Shown here piece after piece: positions 1 to 7,694 of a DNA stretch of 33,339 nt. Made by a program: the position numbers and the translations under genes. Location of the stretch: contig JBCCBV010000026.1 of the NCBI GenBank assembly GCA_039033855.1, positions 1 to 33,339 on the forward strand, read 5' to 3'. Each line of letters starts with the position of its first letter. The stretch's first letter is position 1. The notes below the pieces were generated by a model, which was not told where the DNA came from, made no database searches, and was given only the letters and a program-made list of their open reading frames with translations. This DNA is from JBCCBV01 sp039033855 (GTDB lineage Bacteria > Planctomycetota > Phycisphaerae > Phycisphaerales > Phycisphaeraceae).

Positions 1-1014
1 ATCGCCGACCTGATTGGCGAGGTCGACCTGATTAAGCACGCCGAGGGCCGTGCGCTGTCGGACGAGGCCACGATGCACTTCGGCCTGATCCCGCGGTCGA
101 ACCGGGGCATCTTTGCCATCAACGAGCTGCCGGACCTGGCGCCGCGCATCCAGGTCGGGTTGTTCAACGTGCTCGAAGAGCGCGACGTGCAGATCCGCGG
201 GTACCCCATGCGGCTGGACCTGGACGTGTTTCTGGTGTTCTCGGCCAACCCGGAGGATTACACCAACCGCGGCCGGATCGTGACGCCGCTGAAAGACCGC
301 ATCGGCACGGTGGTGCGCACGCACTACCCGCGCACGATGGATGAGGCGGTGCGCATCACCCGCGAGAACGCCTGGCTCGACCGTGCGACATCGGCCGGCC
401 AGGCGGATGCTTCGCCCGCGGTCGAGGTGCCCGAATACCTGCACCGGCTGATCGAGTCGGCCGTGACCGCTGCGCGCACCAGCACGCACATCAATCAGGC
501 GTCGGGCGTGTCGGTGCGCACGTCGATCAGCTGCATGGAGGCGCTGGTCAGCTCGGCCGAGCGTCGCGCCCTGCTGGCGGGCGAAGAGCGCGTCGCCGCC
601 CGCGTGGGCGACCTGGACCACGTGGTCGCCGCGACCCGCGGCAAGATCGAGCTCATGATGGCCGACGACGGGCAGGACACCGAGGACAAGCTGATCCGCT
701 CGCTGCTGGGCGAGGCCGTCAAGGAACGCTTTGCGGAACTGGTCGACATCGAAGAGGTCGGCGAACTGGCCGAGCCGTTCGGCACGGGCATGCGGCTGTC
801 GATCGGCGACACCGCCTCGGCGGCGGACCTATTGGCCAGCTTCGAGCACGTGCCGGGGCTGCTGGACACGGCCCGGGACATCGCCCCCGAGCTCGGCCTG
901 AACCCCGACGACCCCCAGCACCTGGCCGGCGCCGGGGAGTTCATCCTCGAAGGCCTGTATGTGCACGACCTGCTGAGCAAGGCCGTCGGCCCCGGCGGGG
1001 CGAAGTACGGCTGA
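1..1014 (+). CDS. MoxR/ChlI-type AAA+ ATPase, 5' truncated
   Basis: The frame is open from base 1, so the N-terminus and Walker A lie outside the window; 337 residues are visible. The visible part has a Walker-B-like segment (GIFAINELPDL, about residues 36-46), a sensor-1 region (VFSANPEDY, about 79-87) and an arginine-finger region (TPLKDRIG, about 96-103). A long helical lid follows. This order matches the magnesium-chelatase ChlI/MoxR branch of AAA+ proteins, which remodel partner complexes using ATP. No chlorophyll genes are nearby, so a MoxR-like chaperone role is more likely than Mg chelation. The usual acidic DE pair of Walker B reads NE here. The family call is solid; the substrate is unknown. 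Confidence 0.8.
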   Translation: MADLIGEVDLIKHAEGRALSDEATMHFGLIPRSNRGIFAINELPDLAPRIQVGLFNVLEERDVQIRGYPMRLDLDVFLVFSANPEDYTNRGRIVTPLKDRIGTVVRTHYPRTMDEAVRITRENAWLDRATSAGQADASPAVEVPEYLHRLIESAVTAARTSTHINQASGVSVRTSISCMEALVSSAERRALLAGEERVAARVGDLDHVVAATRGKIELMMADDGQDTEDKLIRSLLGEAVKERFAELVDIEEVGELAEPFGTGMRLSIGDTASAADLLASFEHVPGLLDTARDIAPELGLNPDDPQHLAGAGEFILEGLYVHDLLSKAVGPGGAKYG

Positions 1015-1058
1015 TCGGCGGCGCCAGGCGGGTTTCTCAGGGTTTCTACCGGCTGGCG

Positions 1059-1086
1059 TTTTCCGCGCAAGGCCCGGCCGTATCAT
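1059..1086 (+). promoter_or_regulatory. candidate sigma70-type promoter for the thioredoxin-like gene
   Basis: A TATCAT hexamer at 1081-1086 matches the -10 consensus at five of six positions. A weak -35 (TTTTCC, 1059-1064) lies 16 nt upstream. The pair sits about 90 nt ahead of the ATG at 1176, in the gap after the AAA+ gene. The -35 match is poor, so this is only a candidate. Confidence 0.35.
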
Positions 1087-1175
1087 CACAGAACAATGGG
1101 CCCCGTTTTCAGGGCTCGGGTTTCGCGGGTCCGGTGTGACCCGGTGCCGCCTTCCTCTTGGTTTTTGGAGACGCC

Positions 1176-2324
1176 ATGCTGAGCCTTGCCCGTCGTTTGA
1201 GCCGTTTTGTTTCGCCGCGAACGCTGGCGCCGGTTGCGGCGGCTTGCGTGTCGATGGGCATGGCCCAGGTCTCTGCGGTCGCCGCCGAGGGCGCCTGGAC
1301 CGAGGACTACGCCGCTGCGGTCGAGCAGGCCAAGAGCGAGGGCAAATCGCTGATGCTCGACTTCACCGGGTCGGACTGGTGCCCGCCTTGCATCGCGCTA
1401 TCGGACAACGTGCTGAGCACCGACGCGTTTCAGGAATGGGCCGCCGACCGCTTGGTGCTGGTGACGCTGGACTTCCCGAACAACAAGCCGCAGACCGACG
1501 CCGTGAAGCAGCAAAACCAGGAGCTCAGCGAGCGGTACGAGGTGTCCGGCTACCCGACGATCTTGCTCACGGGTGTAGATGGCCGGCCCTACTTCATGAG
1601 CGTGGGCTACGGCGGACAAGACGCGGCCGAGTACATCGCCGACCTGGAAGAAGCGCACGCCGCCCGCGACGCGTTGGCCGCTGCGCTTTCGGCCGCCGAC
1701 GGTCTTGAAGGCGTGGCCAAGGCCGAGGTGTTGCACGCCGGGCTGTCCGCGATGGACGACGAGCTGGTCATGGCCCACTACCGGGGCGAGGTTGATGCGC
1801 TGATCGCCGCGGCGGCGCAGGGCGAATCCGAGCTCGACGAAGCGTGGAACGCCAAGCTCAACGCCGGCGTGCTCCGCCAGGAAATGGAAGCACGGCTGTC
1901 CGAGGCCCGCAGCGCCGAAGAAGCCCTGGCCGTGGTCGAAGACCTGCTCGCCAGCCAGCCGCAAGGGGAGTTTCTGCAGGAACTGCTGCTGGTCAAGTCG
2001 AACATCGTGTTCTCTTCGGGCGATCAGCCCAAGGCAAAGGCCCTGCTGCTCGAAGCCCGCGCCGCGGCGCCCGAGTCGGACAACGTCGAGATGATCGACC
2101 GGGTTTTGAAGGACTTCTTTAGCGACGCGGAAGACGCCGCGATGGAGCACGAAGGCCACGATCACGGTCACGAGCACGGCGCGGACGGATCGCATGGCGA
2201 GGAACACTCGGCCGAAGAAGGCTCGCTGCACGACGCGGTCGAGGAAGCCGCCGAGGCGGTGGGCGACGCCGTCGACGCCGTGGAAGAAGCCGCCGATGAC
2301 GTGGCCGAGGAAGCCGCCAACTGA
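1176..2324 (+). CDS. secreted thioredoxin-like protein with His-rich, Ala/Glu-rich tail
   Basis: The 382-aa protein starts with a signal peptide (hydrophobic stretch about residues 18-35, likely cleavage near AVAA, 34-37). A thioredoxin-fold domain carries a CPPC active site (C69, C72) in SDWCPPC and a cis-proline motif GYPT near residue 127. This resembles the Thioredoxin_7/DUF255-like thiol-disulfide proteins of the cell envelope. After a helical middle region, residues about 325-350 form a His/Glu/Asp-rich stretch, followed by an acidic Ala/Glu helix to the end. I chose the ATG at 1176 because GGAG lies about 5 nt upstream; a TTG 18 nt earlier in frame is less likely. It probably reduces or isomerises disulfides outside the cytoplasm. 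The His-rich tail may bind metal ions, which is inference. Confidence 0.82.
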   Translation: MLSLARRLSRFVSPRTLAPVAAACVSMGMAQVSAVAAEGAWTEDYAAAVEQAKSEGKSLMLDFTGSDWCPPCIALSDNVLSTDAFQEWAADRLVLVTLDFPNNKPQTDAVKQQNQELSERYEVSGYPTILLTGVDGRPYFMSVGYGGQDAAEYIADLEEAHAARDALAAALSAADGLEGVAKAEVLHAGLSAMDDELVMAHYRGEVDALIAAAAQGESELDEAWNAKLNAGVLRQEMEARLSEARSAEEALAVVEDLLASQPQGEFLQELLLVKSNIVFSSGDQPKAKALLLEARAAAPESDNVEMIDRVLKDFFSDAEDAAMEHEGHDHGHEHGADGSHGEEHSAEEGSLHDAVEEAAEAVGDAVDAVEEAADDVAEEAAN

Positions 2325-2386
2325 TCGCACTGCTGGCCAGCGAAATCGTGTTGGTCGCGAGTCCGAAACGCCAGCCCCGAGCGACC

Positions 2387-2968
2387 TCAGACGCCCACGT
2401 CGATCGGTTCGGGCGTGCTGTTATGCGCGATGTGATCACCGGTCGAGCTCGCTCCACGTGCTTCAAGCAGCTCGGCCAAGAACTTGCCGATCCGGCTTGG
2501 CGCGAAGCGGATGCCTTGTGCGCTCGCCTCGGTGATCTGCGGGGCAGACCACCAGCGGGCGTCGGTCAGGCAGAGCACCTCGTCTGCGGTTCGGTGGTGT
2601 TCGCGCACGGGCGGGCTGCGGTCGAGCCAGAGCGGGAAGAAGCGTTCGTGCTGGTGCAGCCGGACGCCCTTGGGTGGCCAGGGGAACGAGTGCGTGCGCG
2701 TCCAAACACACGGACCGAGGCCCGTTGGTGTGACGTCCCAGCCGAGTTCTTCGCGTAGTTCGCGGACCAAGGCGCCGGCCGGTTCTTCGCCGGGGTCGAT
2801 CCCTCCGCCGGGCGTGATCCAGAACGGCGGCCCACCGTCGCCCGAAGCGCATTCGAGCAGCAGCACACGGCCTTGGGGGTCGATGGGGATGGCGCGGACG
2901 GCGGTGCGTTCCACCCGCGGCCACGATTCGGGGTCTGAATGCGGGCGTTGCGGGGCGTCCGGGCTCAC
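2387..2968 (-). CDS. Nudix hydrolase family protein
   Basis: The protein of about 193 aa has a complete Nudix box fitting Gx5Ex7REUxEExGU, running from the GGG of TPGGGIDPGEE to the REELGW motif. The REELGW acidic pair would hold the catalytic metal. Nudix enzymes cleave nucleoside diphosphates linked to another group; the substrate cannot be read from the sequence. I chose the GTG at 2968 because it overlaps the TGA of the upstream glycosyltransferase by 4 nt (GTGA), suggesting translational coupling. A second GTG about 24 codons in, just before ERTAVRAIP, is an alternative. The open frame runs further upstream only as an antisense-like extension inside the glycosyltransferase gene and should not be counted. 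Confidence 0.85.
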   Translation of the reverse strand: MSPDAPQRPHSDPESWPRVERTAVRAIPIDPQGRVLLLECASGDGGPPFWITPGGGIDPGEEPAGALVRELREELGWDVTPTGLGPCVWTRTHSFPWPPKGVRLHQHERFFPLWLDRSPPVREHHRTADEVLCLTDARWWSAPQITEASAQGIRFAPSRIGKFLAELLEARGASSTGDHIAHNSTPEPIDVGV

Positions 2969-4344
2969 GCCGGAGAATCCGCGGGCGCATCGGGTTGCGA
3001 TACGAACGGTTGATCGAACGGCGGGTCGGGCAGCGGGGCGGGGTTGTCGGGCTTCGGTCCTTGGCCGAGCACCCAGCGGTAGATTTCGACCGACTGCCGG
3101 GCCTTGGCGTCCCAGGTGTATTGCGCCGCCACGCGTTGGCGGGCGCGCTCGGCCATCGGGCGGACCTGCGCGGGGTTGTCCGCCAGTTGTGCGAGCGCGT
3201 TGCGGAAGCCGGCGACGATCGAGGCCCGGTCGCCAATGGGCACCGAGATGCCCGTGGCCGGCGTCACCAGCTCGGAGGGGCCGGCGTAGTCGACGATCAC
3301 AGGCGCCAACCCCGCGGCCATTGCTTCGAGCACCACGCCGCCGCCAAACTCTCGGATGCTCGGGAACCCCAGCACGTCGCACTCGCTCAGCAGCCGGCCG
3401 ACATCTTTGTGCTCGACCCAGCCGGGCAGCTCCACGCCTTCGGCGATGCCTTGCTGCGCGCAGAGCGCTTTGAGGTTGGCCATCTCCGGCCCGTCGCCGA
3501 GGACGCGCACCGTGGCCTTGCCGTCGCGGATGAGCGGCGCGGCGGCTTCGAGCAGCATGTCGGCGCCCTTGTAGGGGACCAGACGCCCGACGAAGCCGAT
3601 GCGGATCGGACGCTCGGCCGGCCCGCGGGTGTCGGGGGCGTCCAGGGCGAAGCGGGCCGGGTCCACCGCGTTCTCCGGCAGATACACGCACTTGTCGTGG
3701 TGCTTGTCCGGCGTGAGTTTCCAGGTGTCTTGCGAGCCGATCACCAGCGCCGAGGCGTGCTTGAGCGTGGCGGTGGCGCCCGGCAGCAGCTTGTACGCGC
3801 CGCGGACGTAGCTGAGCCACTCGCGTTCTTTTCGGCGGGCGGCGTCGAACGCCTTGGGCCAGGGCACGCCGCCGTTGAGCGGGCCGACGACGAACGGCAC
3901 GCCGGCCTTACGCACCTTTTTGGCGAGCAGGCTGGGCGTGGTCGGGCTCAGCGGGGTGATGCGATGGACCAGGTCGTACTTGCCCGACCGCAGGTCCGGC
4001 CAGAAGCGTTTCCAAAGCAACCGTTCGAAGTAGTAGTACGACAGCGTGGTGATGGCCGCGACGGTGGTCCAGCCCTTGCCGGCGCCGCCGCGCAGAATCG
4101 AGGCCGCCTTGAACAGCGGCTTGGCCACGGCCTCGGAGTCGATGGCGGTGAACTGCTGGCCCTCGGCCCAGCCGAAACGCAACGCGGCGTCGCGGTTGCG
4201 AACCTGCGTCACCAGGTGGGCGTCGACCTCGGGGTGTCGCGCGAGCGCCTCGGCGTGCGACCAGCCAACCAGCGGCACGCTGACGAACTCGGGGTTGGCC
4301 GCTTCGGCGACGACCAGCACGCGGATCGGGCGGTCGGGGGGCAT
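2965..4344 (-). CDS. GT4-family glycosyltransferase
   Basis: The 459-aa protein has a GT-B fold layout. The N-terminal Rossmann domain begins at once (IRVLVVAEA). The C-terminal donor-binding domain has GFVGRLVPYKG, and an EX7E motif with E332 and E340 (EFGGGVVLEAM) contacts the sugar nucleotide. Family 4 enzymes are retaining transferases that use activated sugars to build polysaccharides or glycolipids. I took the ATG at 4344 (MPPDRP) because homology-like sequence starts there; longer versions would run into the TPR/alpha-CTD gene. It shares its direction with the genes on either side and overlaps the Nudix gene by 4 nt. The acceptor is unknown. Confidence 0.88.
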   Translation of the reverse strand: MPPDRPIRVLVVAEAANPEFVSVPLVGWSHAEALARHPEVDAHLVTQVRNRDAALRFGWAEGQQFTAIDSEAVAKPLFKAASILRGGAGKGWTTVAAITTLSYYYFERLLWKRFWPDLRSGKYDLVHRITPLSPTTPSLLAKKVRKAGVPFVVGPLNGGVPWPKAFDAARRKEREWLSYVRGAYKLLPGATATLKHASALVIGSQDTWKLTPDKHHDKCVYLPENAVDPARFALDAPDTRGPAERPIRIGFVGRLVPYKGADMLLEAAAPLIRDGKATVRVLGDGPEMANLKALCAQQGIAEGVELPGWVEHKDVGRLLSECDVLGFPSIREFGGGVVLEAMAAGLAPVIVDYAGPSELVTPATGISVPIGDRASIVAGFRNALAQLADNPAQVRPMAERARQRVAAQYTWDAKARQSVEIYRWVLGQGPKPDNPAPLPDPPFDQPFVSQPDAPADSPA

Positions 4345-4433
4345 GGCGGGGCCCGGCGGGGTTGCGTCTCGGCCGTGGCGCCGGTTCGCCCGGGTTTCCG
4401 GGGTTGCCGGCACCTCCGGGGGGTGTCGGGGGC

Positions 4434-5354
4434 TCAGGCTTCGAGCGTACGCAGCGACAGGCCGGCCTCGGTCAGCTTCTCGCGGATTTCCACGAGCGAG
4501 GTCATGCCGAAGTTCTTGACGCCCATCAGCTCGGCCTCGGTCTTCATGCACAGGTCGCCGATCGACGCCACGTTGAGCAGGGCCAGGGCCTTGCGGGCCC
4601 GGACCGACAGGTCGAGCTCGCCCACGGGCTTGCCGAGGATCTCGGTGTCGCCGCCGAGCTCGGTGGCCAGCTGGTCGTAGACCTGCTGCTTGACCTCGGC
4701 CTGGCGGGTTTCGACGGCCTGGCCCAAACGCAGCCCCCGCTGCGCGAGCATCGTCTTGATTTCTTCCAGCGAGGCTTCGCCGAAGTTCTTGAAGCTGCGC
4801 AGCTCGGCTTCGGTCACCTTCAGCAGGTCGCCCAGCGTGCGGATGTTCATCTTCCGCAGCGCGTTGCGGGTGCGGACCGAAAGCTCGAAGTCGGTGACCG
4901 GCGTGTCGAGCAGGGCGTTGCGCTGCTCGGTGCGTTTTTCCTGCTCGTCGTCGATGAGCATGCCGCGCGATTCAAGGATGTCCTTGATGAACAGCCGTGC
5001 CCGGGGGTGGTTGGGCTGGGTGGCCAGCACCTGGCGGACGCAGCGCTCGGCCAGGGCGTACTTGCCGCGGTCTTCGTAGAGCACCGCCAGGTTGAGCAGG
5101 GCGTTGAGCTTGGGGTGCGTGGCGCGGACGCACTCTTCGTAGAGGTGGATGGCCTCGTCTTCCTCGCCGACCAGGTCGAGGTTGTAGGCCAGGCGGAAGC
5201 AGACCTCTTCGCTCTCGGGGTCGGCGGCGTAGGCGGCTTCGTAGGCCTCGATTGCGGCGAGGCGGTCGCCGGCGTCTTCGGCGGCTTGGCCGGCCTCGTA
5301 CTTGGCGCGGGAGGTGGCTTCGTCGCGGACCGACAGGGAGTCGAGATCGACCAT
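4434..5354 (-). CDS. TPR protein with two RNA polymerase alpha-CTD-like domains
   Basis: The 306-aa protein has about three TPR-like helical repeats (residues about 15-125) and then two helix-hairpin-helix modules of the RpoA C-terminal type (about 149-211 and 240-303). The first keeps the equivalents of E. coli alpha R265 and N268 (VRTRN) and the NxG of the DNA-contact loop (NFGEAS), but has Ala where K298 would be. The second keeps Arg but has Lys at the N268 position (VRARK), and again NFG. The core alpha N-terminal domain is absent, so this is not RpoA itself. It may bind DNA or RNA polymerase partners, with the TPRs as a protein docking surface; that role is inferred. The ATG at 5354 has GGAG about 11 nt upstream. 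Confidence 0.85.
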   Translation of the reverse strand: MVDLDSLSVRDEATSRAKYEAGQAAEDAGDRLAAIEAYEAAYAADPESEEVCFRLAYNLDLVGEEDEAIHLYEECVRATHPKLNALLNLAVLYEDRGKYALAERCVRQVLATQPNHPRARLFIKDILESRGMLIDDEQEKRTEQRNALLDTPVTDFELSVRTRNALRKMNIRTLGDLLKVTEAELRSFKNFGEASLEEIKTMLAQRGLRLGQAVETRQAEVKQQVYDQLATELGGDTEILGKPVGELDLSVRARKALALLNVASIGDLCMKTEAELMGVKNFGMTSLVEIREKLTEAGLSLRTLEA

Positions 5355-5425
5355 CGGGGCAGGCTCCGGGGGAATCGCAGTGGGTTCGGGCGGGCGGGGT
5401 CGGCCGGGGCGTGGGGTCTGCCGGT

Positions 5426-7108
5426 TCAGCCGAACCCGACAGCATAGACCGATCGCCGTCGGGCGCCAATGGCGGCCGGTCGGCGTCGCCGGGCGAGAAT
5501 CGCTGCGGTGAGCGCCAGGCCTGCTCCCGTGGCGGGTTCGGGCACGGCTGCGGTGGCCGGCGTGGTGGCGCCGGCGCCGAAGTTGTCCGCCAGCAGGGCG
5601 AAGTCGAGCAGGTCGACCACGCCGTCCTGGTTGAAGTCGCCGGTGGTGAACCCGCCGTCGCCGTCGAACCCGTCGGACAGCGCGGAGAAGTCGGCCAGGT
5701 CGACCTGAAAGTCGAGCGTGGCGTCCCCGGGGAACGTCACCGTCGCGGTGAACACGGCGGTGTCGTCGGGGTCGTCCGCGCCCAGGCCGGGCAACTCGCT
5801 GGTGACGGCGAGGTTGTCGAGCGTCAGCGACACCGACTTGAAGCCCGGCGTGGCGTCGTCCCACTCGAAGAGGGCGGTTCGGAACGCGGTTTCGGCAGGG
5901 GCGACGGGGCCCGCGATGCCGTCGACAAACGCCTGCTCGGCCGCGGCGGAGCTGTCGACGGTGAACTCGCCAAAGCTCGAATCTGTGCCGGCGCTCACGT
6001 CGGGCAAGCCGTCCAAGCCAAAGCCGTAGGACGTGATGCCGAGGATCTTGAAGTCGGGCAGGTCGCTTGCTTCGTCGAAAGGTTGGACGAGCAGGTCGGC
6101 GGTGACGGCGTCGCCGGCCACGAACAGGTCGAAGGCGGTGCCGTTGCGGCCGGTGCGTTCGATCGTGATTTCTTGCGCGGGGGCCTGATCGATCAGGAAG
6201 ACGCCCAGGTCGCCGCCGTCTTCAAGAGACAGCTGCGTGTCGTTGGCTTCGATGAAGGTGGGCCCGCCGGAGTCGCCGGGCGCGGCGTTGACTTCGAAGT
6301 CGCCGAAGCCGGTGTCGTTCACGCCGAAGAGGCCGAAGGCGTCGTTGAGGGGGCTTCCGTTGTCGAAGTCGTAGGCGAGGGTGTCGCCGAGGTCGGGCAG
6401 CGGGCCGCCGAAGGGGTTGGCGCCGTTGCCGAAGGCCGCCAGCAGGGCCCGTGCGTCGGCGTCGTAGCTGTTGAGGCCCGCGCGTTTGACGCCCGCGTTG
6501 ACGGTGGCGCCGGTGTCGCCTTGGCCGGACTGCCCGAAGCCGACCTTGATTCGGGGCGCGCCGACGTCGGGGACCGAAGCCCCGCGGTAGATGTCGTATC
6601 GAGGCACGCCGGAGTCGATGGGGCTGGCCAGTTCGATCACCGCGACATCGTTGCCGCCCGTCAGGTTCCCGGTGAACTCGGGGTGGAGCGTGACGGCGCC
6701 CGATGTCTGGCTGATCGTGCCCTGAGGGGTGGTCCAGGTGACGAGGACGGCGGTGCCCGGCGCCAGTTCGCCGGTTTCACCGGCGTCGAGGCAGTGGGCG
6801 GCGGTCAGGACAGTGGTCCCGCCATCGAGCAGCGATGCGGTGCAGAGGAAGGTCCCCTCGCCCGGGATGCTGATGGTCAATTGGGCGACGCCGTCGATGT
6901 CGAGCGGGCTGCTCACAAAGGGCGGGAAGCTGACGGGCTGGCCGGGGCTTGTTTGCAGCGCGGCGGGGCCGGTCGTGGTGACAAGCTTGGGTGCCGGGTC
7001 GGTCGGCGTGGGCAGAGTCGGGGCGCTTTGCGCGGCGGCGGGACCGGCGCCCCAGGTGCAACCCGCCAAGGCAACACAAGTCAGGACAGACAGGCGATGG
7101 TTCGGCAT
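5426..7108 (-). CDS. secreted trypsin-like serine protease with dockerin-like repeat and PEP-CTERM tail
   Basis: The 560-aa precursor has a signal peptide (cleavage near AAA, residue 26). A chymotrypsin-fold domain carries the full catalytic triad: His105 (TAAHC), Asp154 (NDVAVIEL) and Ser280 (GDSGGP). About 70 residues separate GDSGGP from the expected final strand (ILGITSYGFG, 355-364), which is longer than in classical trypsins. Residues about 461-511 hold two Asp-rich, EF-hand-like loops (GDATLDFQVD and GDFNQDGVVD), as in planctomycete dockerin-like repeats. The tail is a PEP-CTERM signal: VPEP (522-525), a hydrophobic helix, and an Arg cluster (540-543) with an unusual 17-residue extension. 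Exosortase would be expected to sort it; none is in the window. ATG 7108 has GGAG about 6 nt upstream. Confidence 0.88.
   Translation of the reverse strand: MPNHRLSVLTCVALAGCTWGAGPAAAQSAPTLPTPTDPAPKLVTTTGPAALQTSPGQPVSFPPFVSSPLDIDGVAQLTISIPGEGTFLCTASLLDGGTTVLTAAHCLDAGETGELAPGTAVLVTWTTPQGTISQTSGAVTLHPEFTGNLTGGNDVAVIELASPIDSGVPRYDIYRGASVPDVGAPRIKVGFGQSGQGDTGATVNAGVKRAGLNSYDADARALLAAFGNGANPFGGPLPDLGDTLAYDFDNGSPLNDAFGLFGVNDTGFGDFEVNAAPGDSGGPTFIEANDTQLSLEDGGDLGVFLIDQAPAQEITIERTGRNGTAFDLFVAGDAVTADLLVQPFDEASDLPDFKILGITSYGFGLDGLPDVSAGTDSSFGEFTVDSSAAAEQAFVDGIAGPVAPAETAFRTALFEWDDATPGFKSVSLTLDNLAVTSELPGLGADDPDDTAVFTATVTFPGDATLDFQVDLADFSALSDGFDGDGGFTTGDFNQDGVVDLLDFALLADNFGAGATTPATAAVPEPATGAGLALTAAILARRRRPAAIGARRRSVYAVGFG
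5441..5469 (-). promoter_or_regulatory. candidate sigma70-type promoter for the TPR/alpha-CTD gene
   Basis: On the minus strand TTGGCG (5469-5464) is followed after exactly 17 nt by TATGCT (5446-5441). This is a fair -35/-10 pair. It lies inside the last codons of the protease gene and about 87 nt before the start of the TPR/alpha-CTD gene, so that gene could be transcribed separately. Confidence 0.45.
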
Positions 7109-7295
7109 GGCGGCTCCGGGTGCTCTGCTAGGTCCAACGGCGACACGTGCGCCGCCATTCCCGGGAGTGGTTCGGCGTTTGCGTCCAACCGTCGCGAAAC
7201 AAAACGCCCGAGTCTTGCCGCCGAGGGGTCAAGACCTGTGCCGGTGTGCGAGGCACATCCCCTAGTGGGCACGGCCCCAACCCCCGTTGCGGTCA

Positions 7296-7368
7296 AGCCA
7301 CCTGCCGGGATCGAACCGGCGACCTGCGGTTTACAAAACCGCTGCTCTACCAGCTGAGCTAAGGTGGC
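7296..7368 (-). tRNA. tRNA-Thr (UGU anticodon)
   Basis: The minus strand folds into a 73-nt cloverleaf: 7-bp acceptor stem GCCACCT/AGGTGGC, D arm GCTC...GAGC, anticodon stem GCGGT/ACCGC with loop TTTGTAA, and T arm with TTCGATC. The anticodon TGT reads ACA (Thr). The discriminator base is T, and the 3' CCA is not encoded. A second tRNA-Thr lies 162 nt away on the same strand. Confidence 0.95.
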
Positions 7369-7530
7369 GGTGGAACGCGATTAGCGTACCGCTTTCAGCG
7401 ATCCGCCAGAGAGACTTTCCGCCATTCCCCCGCTCCGCAAGTCTGACACCGCGGTCGCCGCGTTCCCCGGCATCGGAACCGCTCGCCATTCCGGCTGACG
7501 ACGATTGGCTGCTTGCTGACGGCTGACCAA

Positions 7531-7603
7531 AGCCACCGACTGGACTCGAACCAGCGACCTGAGCTTTACGAAAGCTCTGCTCTACCAACTGAGCTACGGT
7601 GGC
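7531..7603 (-). tRNA. tRNA-Thr (CGU anticodon)
   Basis: The minus strand gives a 73-nt cloverleaf: acceptor GCCACCG/CGGTGGC, D arm GCTC...GAGC, anticodon stem GAGCT/AGCTC with loop TTCGTAA, and T arm with TTCGAGT. The anticodon CGT reads ACG (Thr). The discriminator is T, and CCA is not encoded. It is a different isoacceptor from the neighbouring UGU gene, with a different anticodon stem, so it is not a simple recent copy. Confidence 0.95.
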
Positions 7604-7640
7604 GGCGCCGCCGAGACGGGTCGTTCTCGGCGGGTTCGAC

Positions 7641-7646
7641 AGCATA
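7641..7646 (-). promoter_or_regulatory. candidate -10 element for the tRNA-Thr genes
   Basis: A TATGCT hexamer on the minus strand lies 37 nt before the tRNA-Thr(CGU) gene, a normal distance for a tRNA promoter. No good -35 is visible 16-18 nt upstream. The same ten bases, TATGCTGTCG, occur at the promoter proposed for the TPR/alpha-CTD gene. Confidence 0.3.
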
Positions 7647-7694
7647 TCAGGGCGCCGGGGTCTTTCGGCCGGGGTCTTCGGCGAGGTCGGCGCG

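Noticed and set aside
2969..3820. N-terminal extension of the Nudix frame into the glycosyltransferase gene
   Set aside because: The extension is Arg/Pro-rich and overlaps conserved GT4 motifs in another frame. The GTGA overlap at 2965-2968 gives a natural start.
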